From positions 37,842,501-37,906,500 of the forward strand of contig JAMPIT010000230.1 in the NCBI GenBank assembly GCA_026261815.1: a stretch of 64,000 bases of DNA, in the 5' to 3' direction. This stretch comes from Monarcha castaneiventris obscurior. Taxonomy: Eukaryota; Chordata; Aves; Passeriformes; Monarchidae. A program made the translations under genes and the position numbers. The notes under the pieces were generated by a model that was not told where the DNA came from, ran no database searches, and saw nothing but the letters and a program-made list of their open reading frames with translations. Shown here piece after piece: positions 38,086 through 51,300 of this stretch (positions are counted from its first letter, which is position 1; every line of letters starts with the position of its first letter).

Positions 38086-41000
38086 TGTTTGTTGGATATG
38101 TTTTGTGTGAGTCGTTTATGTTTGTTTATAACCTTCATTGTCTGCTCTGACTGCTACTTGCAAGTATTTTAATTTTGTTCAATATCTTTCTGGGATTTAA
38201 AGTCACTTTGATTAATCTGAAAGTCTACTCAAGGTATTTAGAAAAGTGAAACACACCTTACCAAGATTTCCTGCATATGGTTATCTGGATACAAGTATGT
38301 ATTTGTCTACCCATCTGCTTGCATTTTGTTGTGGAGATGCTTGTGGGCAGCAGGACCTTTGCTTAACACATACTTGATATTTAGTCCCACATTTCAATGT
38401 ACTTGTCAGCTAGCTAAAAAATGTGTGCAGACTGGCTGGCCTCCATATTTGGCAATCTCTTGAACCTAGTTTATTCAGGCCACAGGGAATGTTTTTGTTT
38501 CTCAGTGCTTTGGGGTTAATAGGCTTCTCCTCCTCAATTAGGCAAGAGAGCTTCTGTTCAGCCTAACTGGGATGAGAAATGGAATGTAGTTACAGCACAC
38601 AGGTTTATACTTAGGTTAGTGAATTTATGACACGTATTCTGCCTTGATTTTGCACTTTGTAAATGTGCGGGAGCAACTGAGTGACTGAAACTTCAAAATC
38701 TACCTTTCTTTTGGAGCTTGTATCAAGCTACTGCTGATTTGGTTAAGGGGGTTGAGCACATTTGTCACAGCTTTTTTCAAGGTTACTAATGTGTCAGGAT
38801 CTAGCTACGGCAGAGTTTTGTTCCTGCAATTTTGTTCTCATGGCGATATAGCTGTCACTTCAGCAACATTGTGACTTCTAAAATTTTTTCACCAGTGTCC
38901 TTAGTTGTACTAAATGATTACATTCTATCTTCAGTGATGAGCAGAGTTTAGATGTAATTCCTATTAAAACCCAGCCTCTGTCTCTCTGCCCTTCACACTG
39001 CTTCAAAATCACAGGAGCAAAACAACATCACTGTAGCAAACTTGGCTTTCCAGTTCTAATCAGGAGCAGTGCCTGTGTGAAATCAATGGCTCTCAGCTTA
39101 AATAGATCAGTTCGGAAACTTTTCCTTTTCCTGTTGGGTTTGTATACTTTTTCCAGATTAACTGATTTATCTTCCATGTTTAATGGGGGAGTCACTAGCA
39201 GTTCCTACTTGTAAATTGCTTAAAACTTTCCATTAAAAATGATGGTTGCAGCCTTTCCTTTGAGAAGTTCCTGTCTTTTTCCCATTTGTAGTGAGTGATT
39301 ATATGCAGCATGAAATATGCCCTTTGGCTAACGAAATGCCCCTTTTTATTATTATTTTTTATCCTTTTCCATGGAATGACATCCAACTTGTCCTGCAATA
39401 TCACATATTAAAAATGCCACCTCACTTTGTTGCCTTGTGTGCTCCAAGAAGTACTGGCAGCCCACCTAAATCACAGTAAAATCTAAAGCCAGGCTCTCAC
39501 TTGTGTTACAACTGCAAAGGTGGAGAAAGGACTATGAGTCCCTGAAAGGCAATGAAGGGGTTTTAGCTAAATGGTTAAAAATTACTTCTTGCTTTCTGGG
39601 GAGAAGAGAGAAACTCTCTCTCCCAATGCAGGTTTCAAGCAGCCTGTTGCTCGTCCTCCTCCATTGGGCCGTTTCAGGGCTAGAACCTGTTTAGATGTTG
39701 GTGACAGGGCCTTGCTCCTCCAGCTGATCCTTATCTTGGGGAAAAAACATGCCAAACAAGAATGTCCAGAACTCATCCCACATTCAGCCCATGCACTCTG
39801 AAAGAGAAGGTCCTGTGGTGTAGAAGGCAATAGTCTGTATGGCCACAGAGGTGTTGATTGCACCTGGCCACTGTAAAGCCAAGCAATGCAGATGCTGGAC
39901 AGGCCACTTTTACAAGCTGAGTCACCCTTTCCTGAATGCAGCAGAGGAAGGTGGCAGGGTGATTGGATGTCTTGAACCTGATCCATGTTACCAAAGCAAA
40001 TGTATCCTTGCTGCCTTTCCAGCAGGTTCTGGCTCTCTGCAATGGCTCAAAATCACATTTTGAGTCACCTGGTGCCTCATGTGCAGTGATGCCATATCCC
40101 AACAATGCCACAGCTTGCTTCTGCTGTGCATCACCTGCCAAATCTAGTCTGGTGCTCCTACCTGAGCAAAAGCTGCTGCTAATTTTAATAGAGACCCTGA
40201 CTAAAATCTAATGCTGCATGGTAATTGCAGAGGCAGGGGGTTCTGGTGATTACTCTTGCCCTTTGATTCTGTCCTGTGTGCAAGGCAATATGTACTTCAC
40301 TTCCAGTACGTGTTCACATATGTAAACCTTGTGCAAGTGAGTCTCTGAGTAATTCAGCCAAATTTCAACCCTGAATCCAACCAAGCAGTTCAGCTCTGAA
40401 GACTGTAGAATCAACTGTGACAAGTGCAGCAAAAAAGTGTTCCTGTTTAACTTTTCATTCCAGCTGAGATGGGAGCATACAATCCACAGTGACTTCTGTC
40501 TCCTTCCACTCTCTCTCTGCTCCCCAGGTATGTGTTTCCTGTTATTGTTGGAGTGAAGGAAAAAAGCCCCAGCATATTGAAATTGCCACACTTCAAAGCA
40601 GCATGTTTTGAGAAACTTCCAAAACAAAAAGCTACCACCAATCTCCAAGTACTGTCTCACTGCACAGCTGGAGAGGACCATCAGGGCTTAAGGAGATGCC
40701 ATCTGTGCAATTTCAGGGCCAGAAAGGTCTTAGGAAGTGTTAATGACAATCCTTAATATGTCTTTACTGTGGAAAACTTCAGAGCATCTGTCACTTGTGA
40801 ATTTTAACAGTGGGAATATCTTGCAGAAGAAAAATTCGAATCTTAACCTGATGTATTGGTTAAATATGGATTCTCTGGCACAAGTGACTCTTTTTCAGTA
40901 TTTGTGTGCCCTGCTAGGATTAAGAAATACAACAGCGATTAAAGTAGATGCACTCTGATAACTTGCTTGTGCATCAGTGCTATTAATATCCATCTATCTT

Positions 41001-42070
41001 TCTGGCTAGTTTCAAAAAGGAGACCAAAATAATACCCCACAAAATGCTGAGGCAATACCTTGCATCATAAACTGCTGTGACTGTAATGAAATCAGACTTA
41101 CACCACTTTATTTAATGAAATGTATTTTGTCAAGCTCCTGACAATTCTCCCCCATTATTGGGGGCTACCATGTGTCCTGCAGTGTAAAGCAGCCCTTGCC
41201 ATTTGTGTCTCAACTTGTCCAGCATCCCCACGCCTTTGAATTTCCTGGCACTTTAACTCACTCGATAAATGCAGCTTTCTTTTCTTCCTGAATCAGACAC
41301 AGCTATTTCCCGGTGGCGATAAACCTGAAGAAACATCCTAAAAGCTAGATAGATACATCTCTTTCACATTTATTGTGGAAGTAAAATACTCTGCAAAGAA
41401 TATAAGCTGCTGTCAGGCATGTAGCCACAAGATGGGTGTTTTTCTCACATATGTATCCATTTCTTTTAATAATGAATAATGGACTTTATATTTAAAAGTG
41501 ATGTTTCTATGAATGTGCTAGATTGTGCTATATTTCTTTCACATGAGTATATTCCCATCATGGCAAACTTCTCACAGAGCTTGCCTTGGGGGCTTTTGTT
41601 TAAAGTAATGCACTTTAATGAAAAAGAGCTGCTGAAATTTGTCAGCTTCTTCCAGCATGATTGCATTTTGGTGGTGGTTTAAAAAAATCTTTACCCACTT
41701 TATGATCTTCATGCTTGTTCCAAAATCCCCCTTCATTTTTAAAAGTAAAAAGATATATGTACACACATATTACCAAAAGCCCTAAAACTGCCTTGGACCT
41801 TTTGCATGAATAGTCTCATTGAAGCCAATGAATAATAGAGGTGGACTTCAGCTGTATGCAATTTTCAAGCTCAGGCTGTAGGGTATATTTCAAATATTGC
41901 AAACAATTTAGAGATATGCACTTTGTGTGTAGTTTTCAAAGCCAGCAATATATTTTAAGGACTTAATATCTAATGAGAAATGGATGACACTGATGCGGCA
42001 TTGCCAGTAGATGATTTTGGAAATTGTCAGCCTTGGCTCAGTGAAGTAGAGACATCTTTAGAAGAGTGAG
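38086..42070. other. Unique-looking non-coding DNA
   Basis: No gene is supported. The longest open frame of the window (143 codons, minus, 40681-40250) lies here; it contains no recognisable domain and is crossed by other frames of similar length, so it is treated as chance. Confidence 0.5.
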
Positions 42071-42121
42071 GGCAAGTGAGTGAAGTACCCTTGTACCTGT
42101 AAGGGTACTGGCAAGTGAGTG
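42071..42121. repeat. Hairpin bracketed by 12-bp direct repeats
   Basis: GGCAAGTGAGTG occurs at 42071-42082 and again at 42110-42121. Between them AGTACCCTT (42084-42092) and AAGGGTACT (42101-42109) form a perfect 9-bp stem with an 8-base loop. The arrangement could be a small tandem duplication or a short insertion with target duplication. Confidence 0.9.
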
Positions 42122-42984
42122 TGCAACTTTTTGTATATTTTTTGCATTTTTCTTGGGAGCAATTCAAGTCCTCTGGCACCAGGCAGACGGGCATGGCAAA
42201 CTGTGTGGCTGTAGTGATCTGACCCACAGGTTCTTGATTATTTCTTTCCTCTTCCCCAGGGGGTTGTCGGGCAGACGAACTGAAAAATAGTACGAATCCT
42301 GTAAGATTGGCTCTCCTTTACCAGCGACAGTAAGGGGCTCAGTGGCTGTAGTGCTGAAAAGTGAGGAAGTATTTAAAGGGGACTGGCATGTCCTTCAGGA
42401 CAGACACAGTAAGCCCTGCTGGATGCAGGGTGGCCTCTGGGATGCTGCTGAAGTGTGTTGGAGCTTGGAGAAGGTGTACCATCCTGTTGGGCAGCAGCTG
42501 TGCTCCTGCACCCCAGGCTGCACACGTGAGCTCCCACCAAGCAGCTCTGCACTGAGCCAGCACCCAAGGCAAAGGTGACCTGTGGCACAGGGTTCTGGGA
42601 GCAGCTGGTGTGTAACTTAGAGGAGAGAAGCACAGGGTGTGCCACACTTTGTTCTGGAAAGCACTTTGTAGCTGCAGGCAATGTGCTGGATTTAAAGGCA
42701 ACTGATTCCTGTGGTTTCAAGGAATTACCTGCTATTCAGGTCTTTTTCAAATCAGACTAGCTTCTCCTGTCTTCTGAATGTCTCGATGGACCCTAACAGA
42801 TACGAAGTCAATAAGGTCATCAGGAATCCTAATGTTTGGAAGTGTATGTTCACTTATGAATGCTGGTGGAAATCTGAAACCAGAAAGGTATACGCATATA
42901 CCCAAGAAATGCAAAGTGAAAATACTCCTCAGAGACTTACTCTACAAGTGTTTCAGGCTACATCAGATTGGCCCATGCAAGAGG
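42122..42984. other. Locally GC-richer non-coding DNA
   Basis: The part at 42380-42660 is GC-richer than its surroundings and opens several overlapping frames on both strands. CpG is low, no splice-bounded frame stands out and no repeat is recognised. Confidence 0.4.
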
Positions 42985-43255
42985 GTTATTACAGAATCAC
43001 AGAGTAGGCTGAGATGGAATGGACTCATCAGGATCATTGTGTCCTGGTCTTGGGCAGGACACTCCAAGAATCACATCATGTGCCTGAGAGTGTTGTCCAA
43101 ATGCTTCTTGACTTCTGTCAGGCTTGGTGCTGTGACCACTTCCTTGGGGAGCCTGTTCCAGTGCTCAGCCACACTTTGTGAAAAACCTTTTCGATATCTA
43201 GCCTAGACCTTCCCTGACACAGCTTCATGTTTCTTGTGTGAGCCTCACAGGATGA
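42985..43255 (-). mobile_element. CR1 LINE 3' fragment
   Basis: The plus strand gives inverse CR1 3' text. It starts with ACAGAATCACAGAGTAGGCT, continues with the GTCCAAATGCTTCTTGACTT segment and the GGGGAGCCTGTTCCAGTGC segment, and reaches CTTGTGTGAGCC. The 3' end is on the left, so the element points to the minus strand. It is 5' truncated near 43255. The open frame on the plus strand across it (42778-43206) is antisense and meaningless. Confidence 0.88.
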
Positions 43256-46200
43256 AATGGTTCTTCCTGGCACAGAAGCAGGAAAAATGGACAGCAAATT
43301 AAATGTACAGCCTGACCATCCAATCACAGGCTTTTCCATACCAAAGATCAGAATCTGTTTTCCAATAGCAGGCCTTGGGTTATTGCTCAATGGCTCTCTT
43401 GATTATTTGCCAACATTGCAATGTGTCCCTAATAGTTGGCTGCAAACCTGACACTTGGTCTCCCTTTCTTACTCCGTACTGTTCTAGACAAGAAAGCATT
43501 TCCTCCAGAACCTGAACTAATTTCTTTGTAGACATGTCAAAAATTTCACCAAGCAGCACTTACATGGTGTCAATCTAATGGTTCAGCAACGAAACACATT
43601 TTAGAGGTTATCAGATAAAGATGAAGCCTGTAGGAACTCTGTAATGTATGTAAATTCTTCTTCAGTAGGAGGAAAATTCTTTCAATATGGGAGTAGGATT
43701 TCTGCAAATCAATACTCCCTTTTCCTCTAATAAATCTTTAAGACCTTAGAAAAGAAATTAGCACCTCCAAAAAAAAAAATCATCTCCTATCAGAACATGC
43801 CCTGAAGAAGTAAATGAAGCTAGAAAGAGCCAACATTTTCGTTATTGATTTATATCAGATGTTCCAGTAATGGACAGAAATAAATTAAGTGGAGTCTGGT
43901 CTTCAGTGGCATCTGTGCCTTTTTTTTTTTAGTTGGATTATGCTGTTTGAACTTGCTAGTAGCTCTTCAGAAACATTCTCAGCTTGTTGGGAAGACACTT
44001 TGTCAGAGAGTAATTTCTGTTTTTATCTTCTACAGTATGGTGTCCATGCGGTCTTATTCAGCTATCCATTTTGGAGTGCTACTCCCTTCATATGAGAACC
44101 AGGCAGGCAAATGCTTCCTTCCCACACAAAACGATTTCTAGATTAGCTGGTTTTGTAGCTCACATATAAATGTCTAGTGGAGCTCTCAGGATTTTTTGAA
44201 TTGAAAGTAATACACAAACTGAGTTGTTCGGTAGTTGAAGTGCGACTAATACTTGTTTTACGTAGTTCAAGTTGTTGATTACAAACTTTGAAGCTTGGTT
44301 AAATAGAATTTAGTACCTAATGCTCTGCAGAGCTTGTTTTCATTTTACATTTAATCAATTGATTTTTCCTTTAATGGATTCTCTTTGAAATTTTATGTTT
44401 GTACCAACGTGTAGACTTCACTATTGCTATGTTGCATTACCAAGGGCAATATGAGTTTAAATCACTTCATGATAAAACTTTGCATACTCTGCTCATACAA
44501 ACTAATTAAATGTCAGGTCATTGTAATACAGAGCTCATATTATCACCACGGGTCACTAGAAACAGCAATTAGTAATTCATGTGTAATCCAGTTAAATTCA
44601 AATTAAGAAAAAGAATGTCAAGTCAGAGTTTTGTTCCTAATTCCTAGTTTTTATAATTTTGTACAGGTTGATGGGGGCACTTAAACACACAGCTTCAGAA
44701 TTGGTTTGCAATTTAATTTGATTTATACTGCTCAAGCATTGCTTTTAGGTTGTTCTAACCAGTGGTCATATGAGTGCATGTACTTAGAAATTAATTAACT
44801 TTAGAACGTATACATATTTTGAATATGTTAATCCTTCACTAACTACACTGTTATTTTACTGATGGATATTTAATGGTTTGAAGGACCTCTGCATAGAGCT
44901 TTCGCAAGCAGAAATAAAAGAAGTGGCTGACTTTAGGTGAGTTATGCAACTTATAAAAAAATGAAAGAGCACAACGGTAGAAAGACTTGGCGGTTGTGCA
45001 CCCTGCCTTGTGCTGGGTAAAGACAAGTGAGAAGGCAGGAGAGTGTTTTCTTCCACGGCTGCCTGGTGGGGCAAGGGCTGTGTGCTGGGGAAGCCCCAGC
45101 TGGGGCTGTGGCATGCCGGATGTCCAGCTCATCCTCTGGTTTGCATCATCTGCTGCCTGCAGGCAAATGTTCTGCAGGGTGCATTGTCTTAGCCTGCCAC
45201 GTGAGATCCTGTCTCTGCAGCCGAGGGCTGGCCAGCTGTGGTCAGTCTGTCCTTACTGAAGCACTCAGTCTTCTGTAAACCTACTGCAGCCAGAGCAAAA
45301 GCTCCACTGCTATAGTCCTTCTCCTGTGGCTTTTTTTTGGTTAGAACTCCAGAGAAGAAGGGCATGCTCAGCATTAGGTACCATCAGCTTGCTCTCTATA
45401 TAGTTTTTATAGGATTTTTCCTTTAATTTTCCTAGATATATTTGGATTCAGGCTTCTTAGCATTTGCCTTTCTATGGTTAAAACCTCATTAGGCTCCTAT
45501 CATATTTCAAACTAAATAGAATATCCTGACTAAAATGTCAGTGACATTCTCGTAATGGCTGTGTCTGCAAGAAGCTAAAATACTGGTTGTAATTTATTTA
45601 TATAGCATGCAAAGGTCTTAGGTGATTTACAGAGAAGTCCAAAGACAAACAATCACTCTGATCATGTAATGGCATATTCTCAGATTATTTTAGCTTCATT
45701 GGAAGACTTTTAGTTGGTGTGAGCATTGTTGGAGCTGGATTAAAAGTCACAGTGTGATGATTCCATTCCCAGCCCTGTTCTTCAGTACTGCTCAGATCCA
45801 TACAAATCCAGTCACTGATTTTACTGGGTGTCATATGAGATCTGTTGTGCATTGTTTGATCACTCAGAGACTCTATTAAAATCTCTTTTAAAAAAGATAA
45901 AAGGAGCAGCATATTCCAGGGCACTTTTATTTTGATGATTCTCAATTTAAGTATCAAACTTCAGTTTCTAGGTTTAAAAGACTTGGCCTTCTTTTTATTT
46001 TCCCCCTTAACAAAGTGAAAATTCAAATTCTAAATCACAATCAGCAAGCCCATCACTGCCAAATTAGGGGCGACAAGTTTACCCTGCTGTGCATAGTTCC
46101 AGAGAGATGTTTTCAGCTATGAATTTGGCTTTCAGGAAAGGCATGATTTCTTTGTAACTTTCCTGTCACATTCTCTTTGTAATACAGTGATTACTGAGCA

Positions 46201-48295
46201 TTCAAAAATAAGTGGTTACCCCAAAATATTTTTTGCACTCAGTTTATTAGTCTGTGCAGTACAGCTGTTGGTAACCTGTAATACTGCAAAATAGTGAAAA
46301 ATTGAATGGCAGGATCAGATAAACACAGAGATTAGTCAAGTGCTGTGCTAATCAATTTTTCATATTTAATTAAAGTGTTTTGCTTTGGAAAGTTGCTGTG
46401 AGAGCTGCAGAATTTCCATTCCCATCCCAGGAGATTGATACCACAGCCAACCCACCAGCCAATGGTACAAGGGCGCTGGTGGGTGTCAACAGGGATCTGG
46501 AGCTGCTTCAGCTGAGTGTGGAGCATGGGGGAGGTTGTGATACACTTATGTCTCTTCTTTTATGGACTGATGGCTTAGTAAATACCACACAGGGCTGCAT
46601 CATTCTATTTCAGCTGAGATCCTGGCCTTGTACTTTGGAGAAAAGAGTGTTTTGAAAAGAGGGAGAGACAAAGTAATGAAGAACCTGGAGATGGGAAGTT
46701 GGCACACTACCAAGAGCAGTCCTTGCTTTAGTGGAGCTGTTTTTAAGTACCACTGTGCTCTTTGCCATTGTTTCACAAAGGCAATTATGCCTGAGTTCAT
46801 TAAGATGACATCAAAGGCAGAGAGCTCCCACCATCTATTATACAAGCACTACAGCAAGTCTGCTGTTCATGTGTGTAGAGAAATGGAAGTGGGTATTTTG
46901 TTTTTTCACTTTAAAGGGTAAATTCAATATCATTTATAAACAATGAAGTCAATAAGAAATTTGAAGAATGTCTCTGACAATAAGCCTGCTTTAGAGTAAA
47001 TATCTCTTGGTCTTTAAAGGTTATTTTAGACAGTACAGAGTTTACAGAATCCCAAACAGGAGAGTTCGCTGTCTTTATGTACATTACAGACTATGGCATC
47101 AAGTGATGTTGACAGAAAACTCTATCTGGTTTTGAATACTCTGATTTTTTTTCTGAATATAGTCTTAGATCAGGTCTGCCCTGCAGTGGCAGCAGGAGTT
47201 CCCATTTATCTCACCTTGTGTTAGCTCAGGCACAGTAGCAGGGATGCTGCAGCTATGTGCAACTCGTCCCAGGCAGTGAAAACACATGGAAAGCCTGCCA
47301 CAGTAATCAGGCACCACATGGTTTCCCCTTCCCCTCAAAATACTACAGTGTTTTATGATTTTAAGGTAGATATATTTTATATTTTCTTGTGATTTTGAGT
47401 CATTTGATTTTCTACTTAAAACAGGTAGTAACATTTTAGCTTTTACTAAAAAAAAGCAGCTTTTTTTTTTTTCCTTGGAATTGCATGCTGCTGGAGTATG
47501 ATGGTTTTTAAGAAAAGACAGTGAATGTTAAAATAAGTAGGTAGAAGTGATCACTATCTGAAATGGGCATCAACTGAAAGAAAGCATGTTTTCTCTCATG
47601 GGGCATTTAAATGTTTGGAGATCTTTAGTTATGAAAGAAGTCCTGTAAAAGGAAATATATTGAAGCGGCTTGGTCTACACGGGGATGTGAAAGTGAATGA
47701 GAATAGATTTAAAATCTAATTAAGCTGTGAAAGTGAGATGCTTTCATCATTGGTAATGGATGAGTCAAAATAAAGTGCAAGTATACTTAAGATCTGATAG
47801 GTTAAGTTTGTCTTGACCTGTAAGTGTAACAGCTCAGAAGCAGCCTGGTCTCACTGGTGTTGCACGAGCTAATGGAAATGCCAGGATTAATTGCTGTGCA
47901 CCCAGATGATGACATGAAGCTGCTTGTATATGCTTAGCAAATAAAAGTGACAGGGATGTTTCTTCTGAAAAAGCAGTGCATATCATTGTACCAACTCACT
48001 CAGTGAGAAGAGGGACAAGGCCACTGATCTTGGTTTCTGGAGATGTTACAACAGCCACATCACCAGTAAACTCCCTCAGTGTCCCCCCAGTGTGATATTT
48101 GCAAAAGCTGTATGCCATATGTTGTGGTCTATGTGGGTGCATTTAGAAAGCAAGCACTCACAGCCATGCAAAAATAAAGCACAAATTGGTGTTTTCTGAC
48201 CGCGTGTCTCTATGAATTTAGCACTACTGACAGAACGAGTATGCTGCCATTTCAGTTGGGTTTTTGGGGGAAGATCTGTGGCTATGTGTGGAGAC
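43256..48295. other. Unique-looking non-coding DNA
   Basis: No gene recognised. 44980-45300 is GC-richer than average but CpG-poor. 44200-44860 is AT-rich. A 12-base T run lies at 47461-47472. Confidence 0.5.
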
Positions 48296-48343
48296 ACTAG
48301 TGTAAAATACTAATGTAAAAAATACTAGTGTAAAAAATACTAA
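48296..48343. repeat. Short tandem repeat, 13-15 bp unit, about 3.3 copies
   Basis: Units ACTAGTGTAAAAT, ACTAATGTAAAAAAT and ACTAGTGTAAAAAAT follow each other, then a partial ACTAATTG. Differences lie in the A-run length and one G/A position. Confidence 0.85.
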
Positions 48344-51300
48344 TTGATAGAAATATCCATTGCTTTTTGTGGGCAGCCAGAGGAGTTGCCTTTGTGCAGA
48401 CCAGTACTACCTCTGTGCCCATGGAAACAGCATCCATTAAAAAGAAAACTGCAAAATTCTTATGCTTATTAGCAGGAACATAGAGGGAAGGAGATTGTGG
48501 TTATAATAAATCCCTTACCTTTTTACATTCCTTCCTTTCACTTTGGTAACTGCGGCACCGAGAACTTTGTGTTCAACTTAATTCTACATCTGTTTGCTTC
48601 TTTCTGCCTCTGTAGCTCTGAGGCATTGGGCTCAAATGTTTCCCAGGGCTCCTGCTAGGGTACTGCGCTTCCAAATGTGCTTTACACAAGCTTTCTTTAT
48701 AACCACAAAATCCTGCATGTGGGCTGGTGGACTCTGGGAACACTAGGAAACACCAGGTTGCTTAGGTCTGAGAGGCAGAGCCACATCACGTGCAAAAAAG
48801 ATACTGAAAATGCTTCTTTTCATGGCAAGCAGCATCAGCGCTTGTGTTTGCTCCTTGAAAAGCAGTTCATTTAAACTGCCATGCTTTGTTTCCATAAATG
48901 TAATCTATAGAAGTAATGATAAGCCAAGCAAGCTCTAAGGGTCCTGGCACCGTCAGGCTTTTTAGGATTCATTGTAATAGGGGAGAACATCTGCAGTCTG
49001 AAGCTTCGGGAGTTTGGAATGAAAGACTACCCCATGTGTTTAACTGGCAATGAACTATTTTTAAATAAATGCCTCTCTTATTTGTTAACACTGAGCAAGG
49101 ACAATAGAAAGGAAAATGTGGTCTTAAATAGCTTTAGAAGAGACCAGGCCATTACTCCAAAATTCTTGTTTCTTCACCTGTGGCTTTTCCCGTCATTCCT
49201 AAGTGTGTCTTGTCGATGACTGTGACATTTCTAGCAGTCAGAATATATTTGTGCACTGAGGTCCACAGTCCTGAATGTGAGCTGAAATTGTTTGAGATTC
49301 AGAGAAGCTCATCATCCTGCTGTCTGCCTTAAGTATGTGGTGGTGGGCAACCTTTCATTATATGTTCCACCAGGGAAAAATCACACATCCCCTCCCAGTG
49401 ACTGACAAGAGGCAGTGAAATCTCATCGCTTTCTGCTCTCCATCACCCTGCCTCAGCCCATCAGCTAACTGACAGATGGGACAGACATGGTCCTGATGTA
49501 TAGGTACTGGGAGATTAAAGAACAACTCTACAGCAAAATAAACCCATAGGACACAAGTAGCTTTTAAAATGACCTCAGGAGACGTGTCAGTCAGCACACA
49601 GTATGGGATTTTCTCAGGTAGGAATTGCATTTGAGGATTGTGTGTGTTGTTTAAACTGTAAAATGCCCTACTACCAACCATTTGCCAAGCTGTTTCTTCC
49701 TGACATGAAGGAGGGAGCTGGATCTCGGGCTCCCTGTGTTCGTAAATAGAGATTATAGATCTTTATCTACAGTTATCTATCTTTTTACCTGGGTATGCCA
49801 GATGTCTCTTTTTAAAATGACACTGGCTAAGTTTTGTGTAAAGTGGAGCAGAATTCTCCTGTGATGTTGATTACAACACACACTGTGCACATTTCTTATT
49901 TCTGGGGGACAATGACTTAAAAAATTGTTGAAGCAGAGAGAAGCACATGGATCTTGGTTTAGTTTAATGGCAAATCACATTTGTCAAAAGCGCAGATAAG
50001 GGAGCCTCCCCACAAGCAATTTCTGTAACAAAAATTGGAAAAAAACTTGACCCTGGACTCTGTGAATTCTGATCTCAGTGTGGGAGTTGTGCTTGCAGGA
50101 GAGTGGTAGGTTCAGTCCTTTAATACAAAGGGCTTTGCCATGGCCTGCCTTTCATGCCCTTCCTCCCCACCTAAGGGGGGAGAATTTTAGCCTAGGATTA
50201 ATTTTTTTTCCTGTGGAGATGAGCAGTTTGGGTTTTGTGAGCTTTTAAAACCCGGAAGCAGAGGCCCTCAGTAGCTCAGCAGTGAATCGTGCTGTGGTGG
50301 GGCACTGAGCTGGTGTGTGTGCAGCTGTTGGTGAGCAGGAAAGCAGCAAAGTGTTCCATGAGGGCAGCTTCCTTAGCTAACATTACATAAAGTAACTCTT
50401 TTGTTTGTCTGAGGATGGCCAATTTGTTGTGCCACTCAATTTTGTAGATATTTGGGGGAACGAGTCTTTCATGGGATGGTTGTTTCATCATTTCTTACAT
50501 GCAAAATCATTTGTGAGACTGTGGTTCCATGTGAGATACAAACTCCAAGCTGAGGTATTTGACTACTTCCAGTGAAGGAGAGGGGGGAGAAAAGAGTTGA
50601 AATCAATGTATTCACAGGTGAACTCTCAGGTGTTCACAGGGTGTTGCACAAAGCAGATCTGTATGGTTGGCTGAAAACCAAATAAACCTTTTGATTGCTC
50701 TGAAGTGATTTACTCTCAAGAAGAAAACCTGACTAATTTTTCAGCTATCAAAGGCAGTAAAGACTCCTTCAGAATTTCCTATTTTAAACTTGTGCATTTT
50801 TGGTCTATCTATATACTCATAGACTGTGTAGCACAAGACAGTTTTGAATGGTAAGAGAAAGAGGAAAAGAGCTTTTGCAGCAGCAGGAGTCCCTGAAGAA
50901 GTAGAGACAGACTTCTCTTTAGCTACAGCAGGAAAAGCTGGAGAAGGTCTGCTGAGGACATTAAAAATTGGCCAAGCCCAATGTTTAGGTCTTGATCTTT
51001 CAGTCAAAGCAGCCAGCCTTCTGGTGTCAGATCTGTAAAGAACCACTGAAGCACCTTTTGAAGAATCCCATGCCTTCTGACAGCTATGGGAGATAAGGGG
51101 TTGCCCCTCAGGTCACTTGTTGGGAGGGGACGTGCCTTGGCTGAGCAATGATCCTTGCAGCCTCTGGGCCCTTCATCCTGAGAGGCAGCTGCCCTGGGCT
51201 GGGCAGGAGGGAAGGTGTCACAACAGGGACACTCTTGTGCTGCAGCCAGGCTGACGTCTGCCTTTCCCATGCAGGAACCTAGCCCTTGGCTTTGGGCTAA

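Noticed and set aside
39582..39986. 134-codon minus-strand frame
   Set aside because: Overlaps equally long frames on both strands, with no conserved motif or splice signals.
40250..40681. 143-codon minus-strand open frame, the longest in the window
   Set aside because: No recognisable domain, no splice or start context, and overlapping frames of similar size on the other strand. Several frames of 110-140 codons in this window are plainly spurious, so length alone carries no weight.
42778..43206. 142-codon plus-strand frame
   Set aside because: About half of it is the antisense strand of a CR1 3' fragment, so it is not a gene.
50262..50320. TAGCTCAGCAGTG resembling a pol III A box, considered as a tRNA or tRNA-derived SINE
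   Set aside because: No B box (GGTTCGANTCC) at the right distance and no cloverleaf can be folded.
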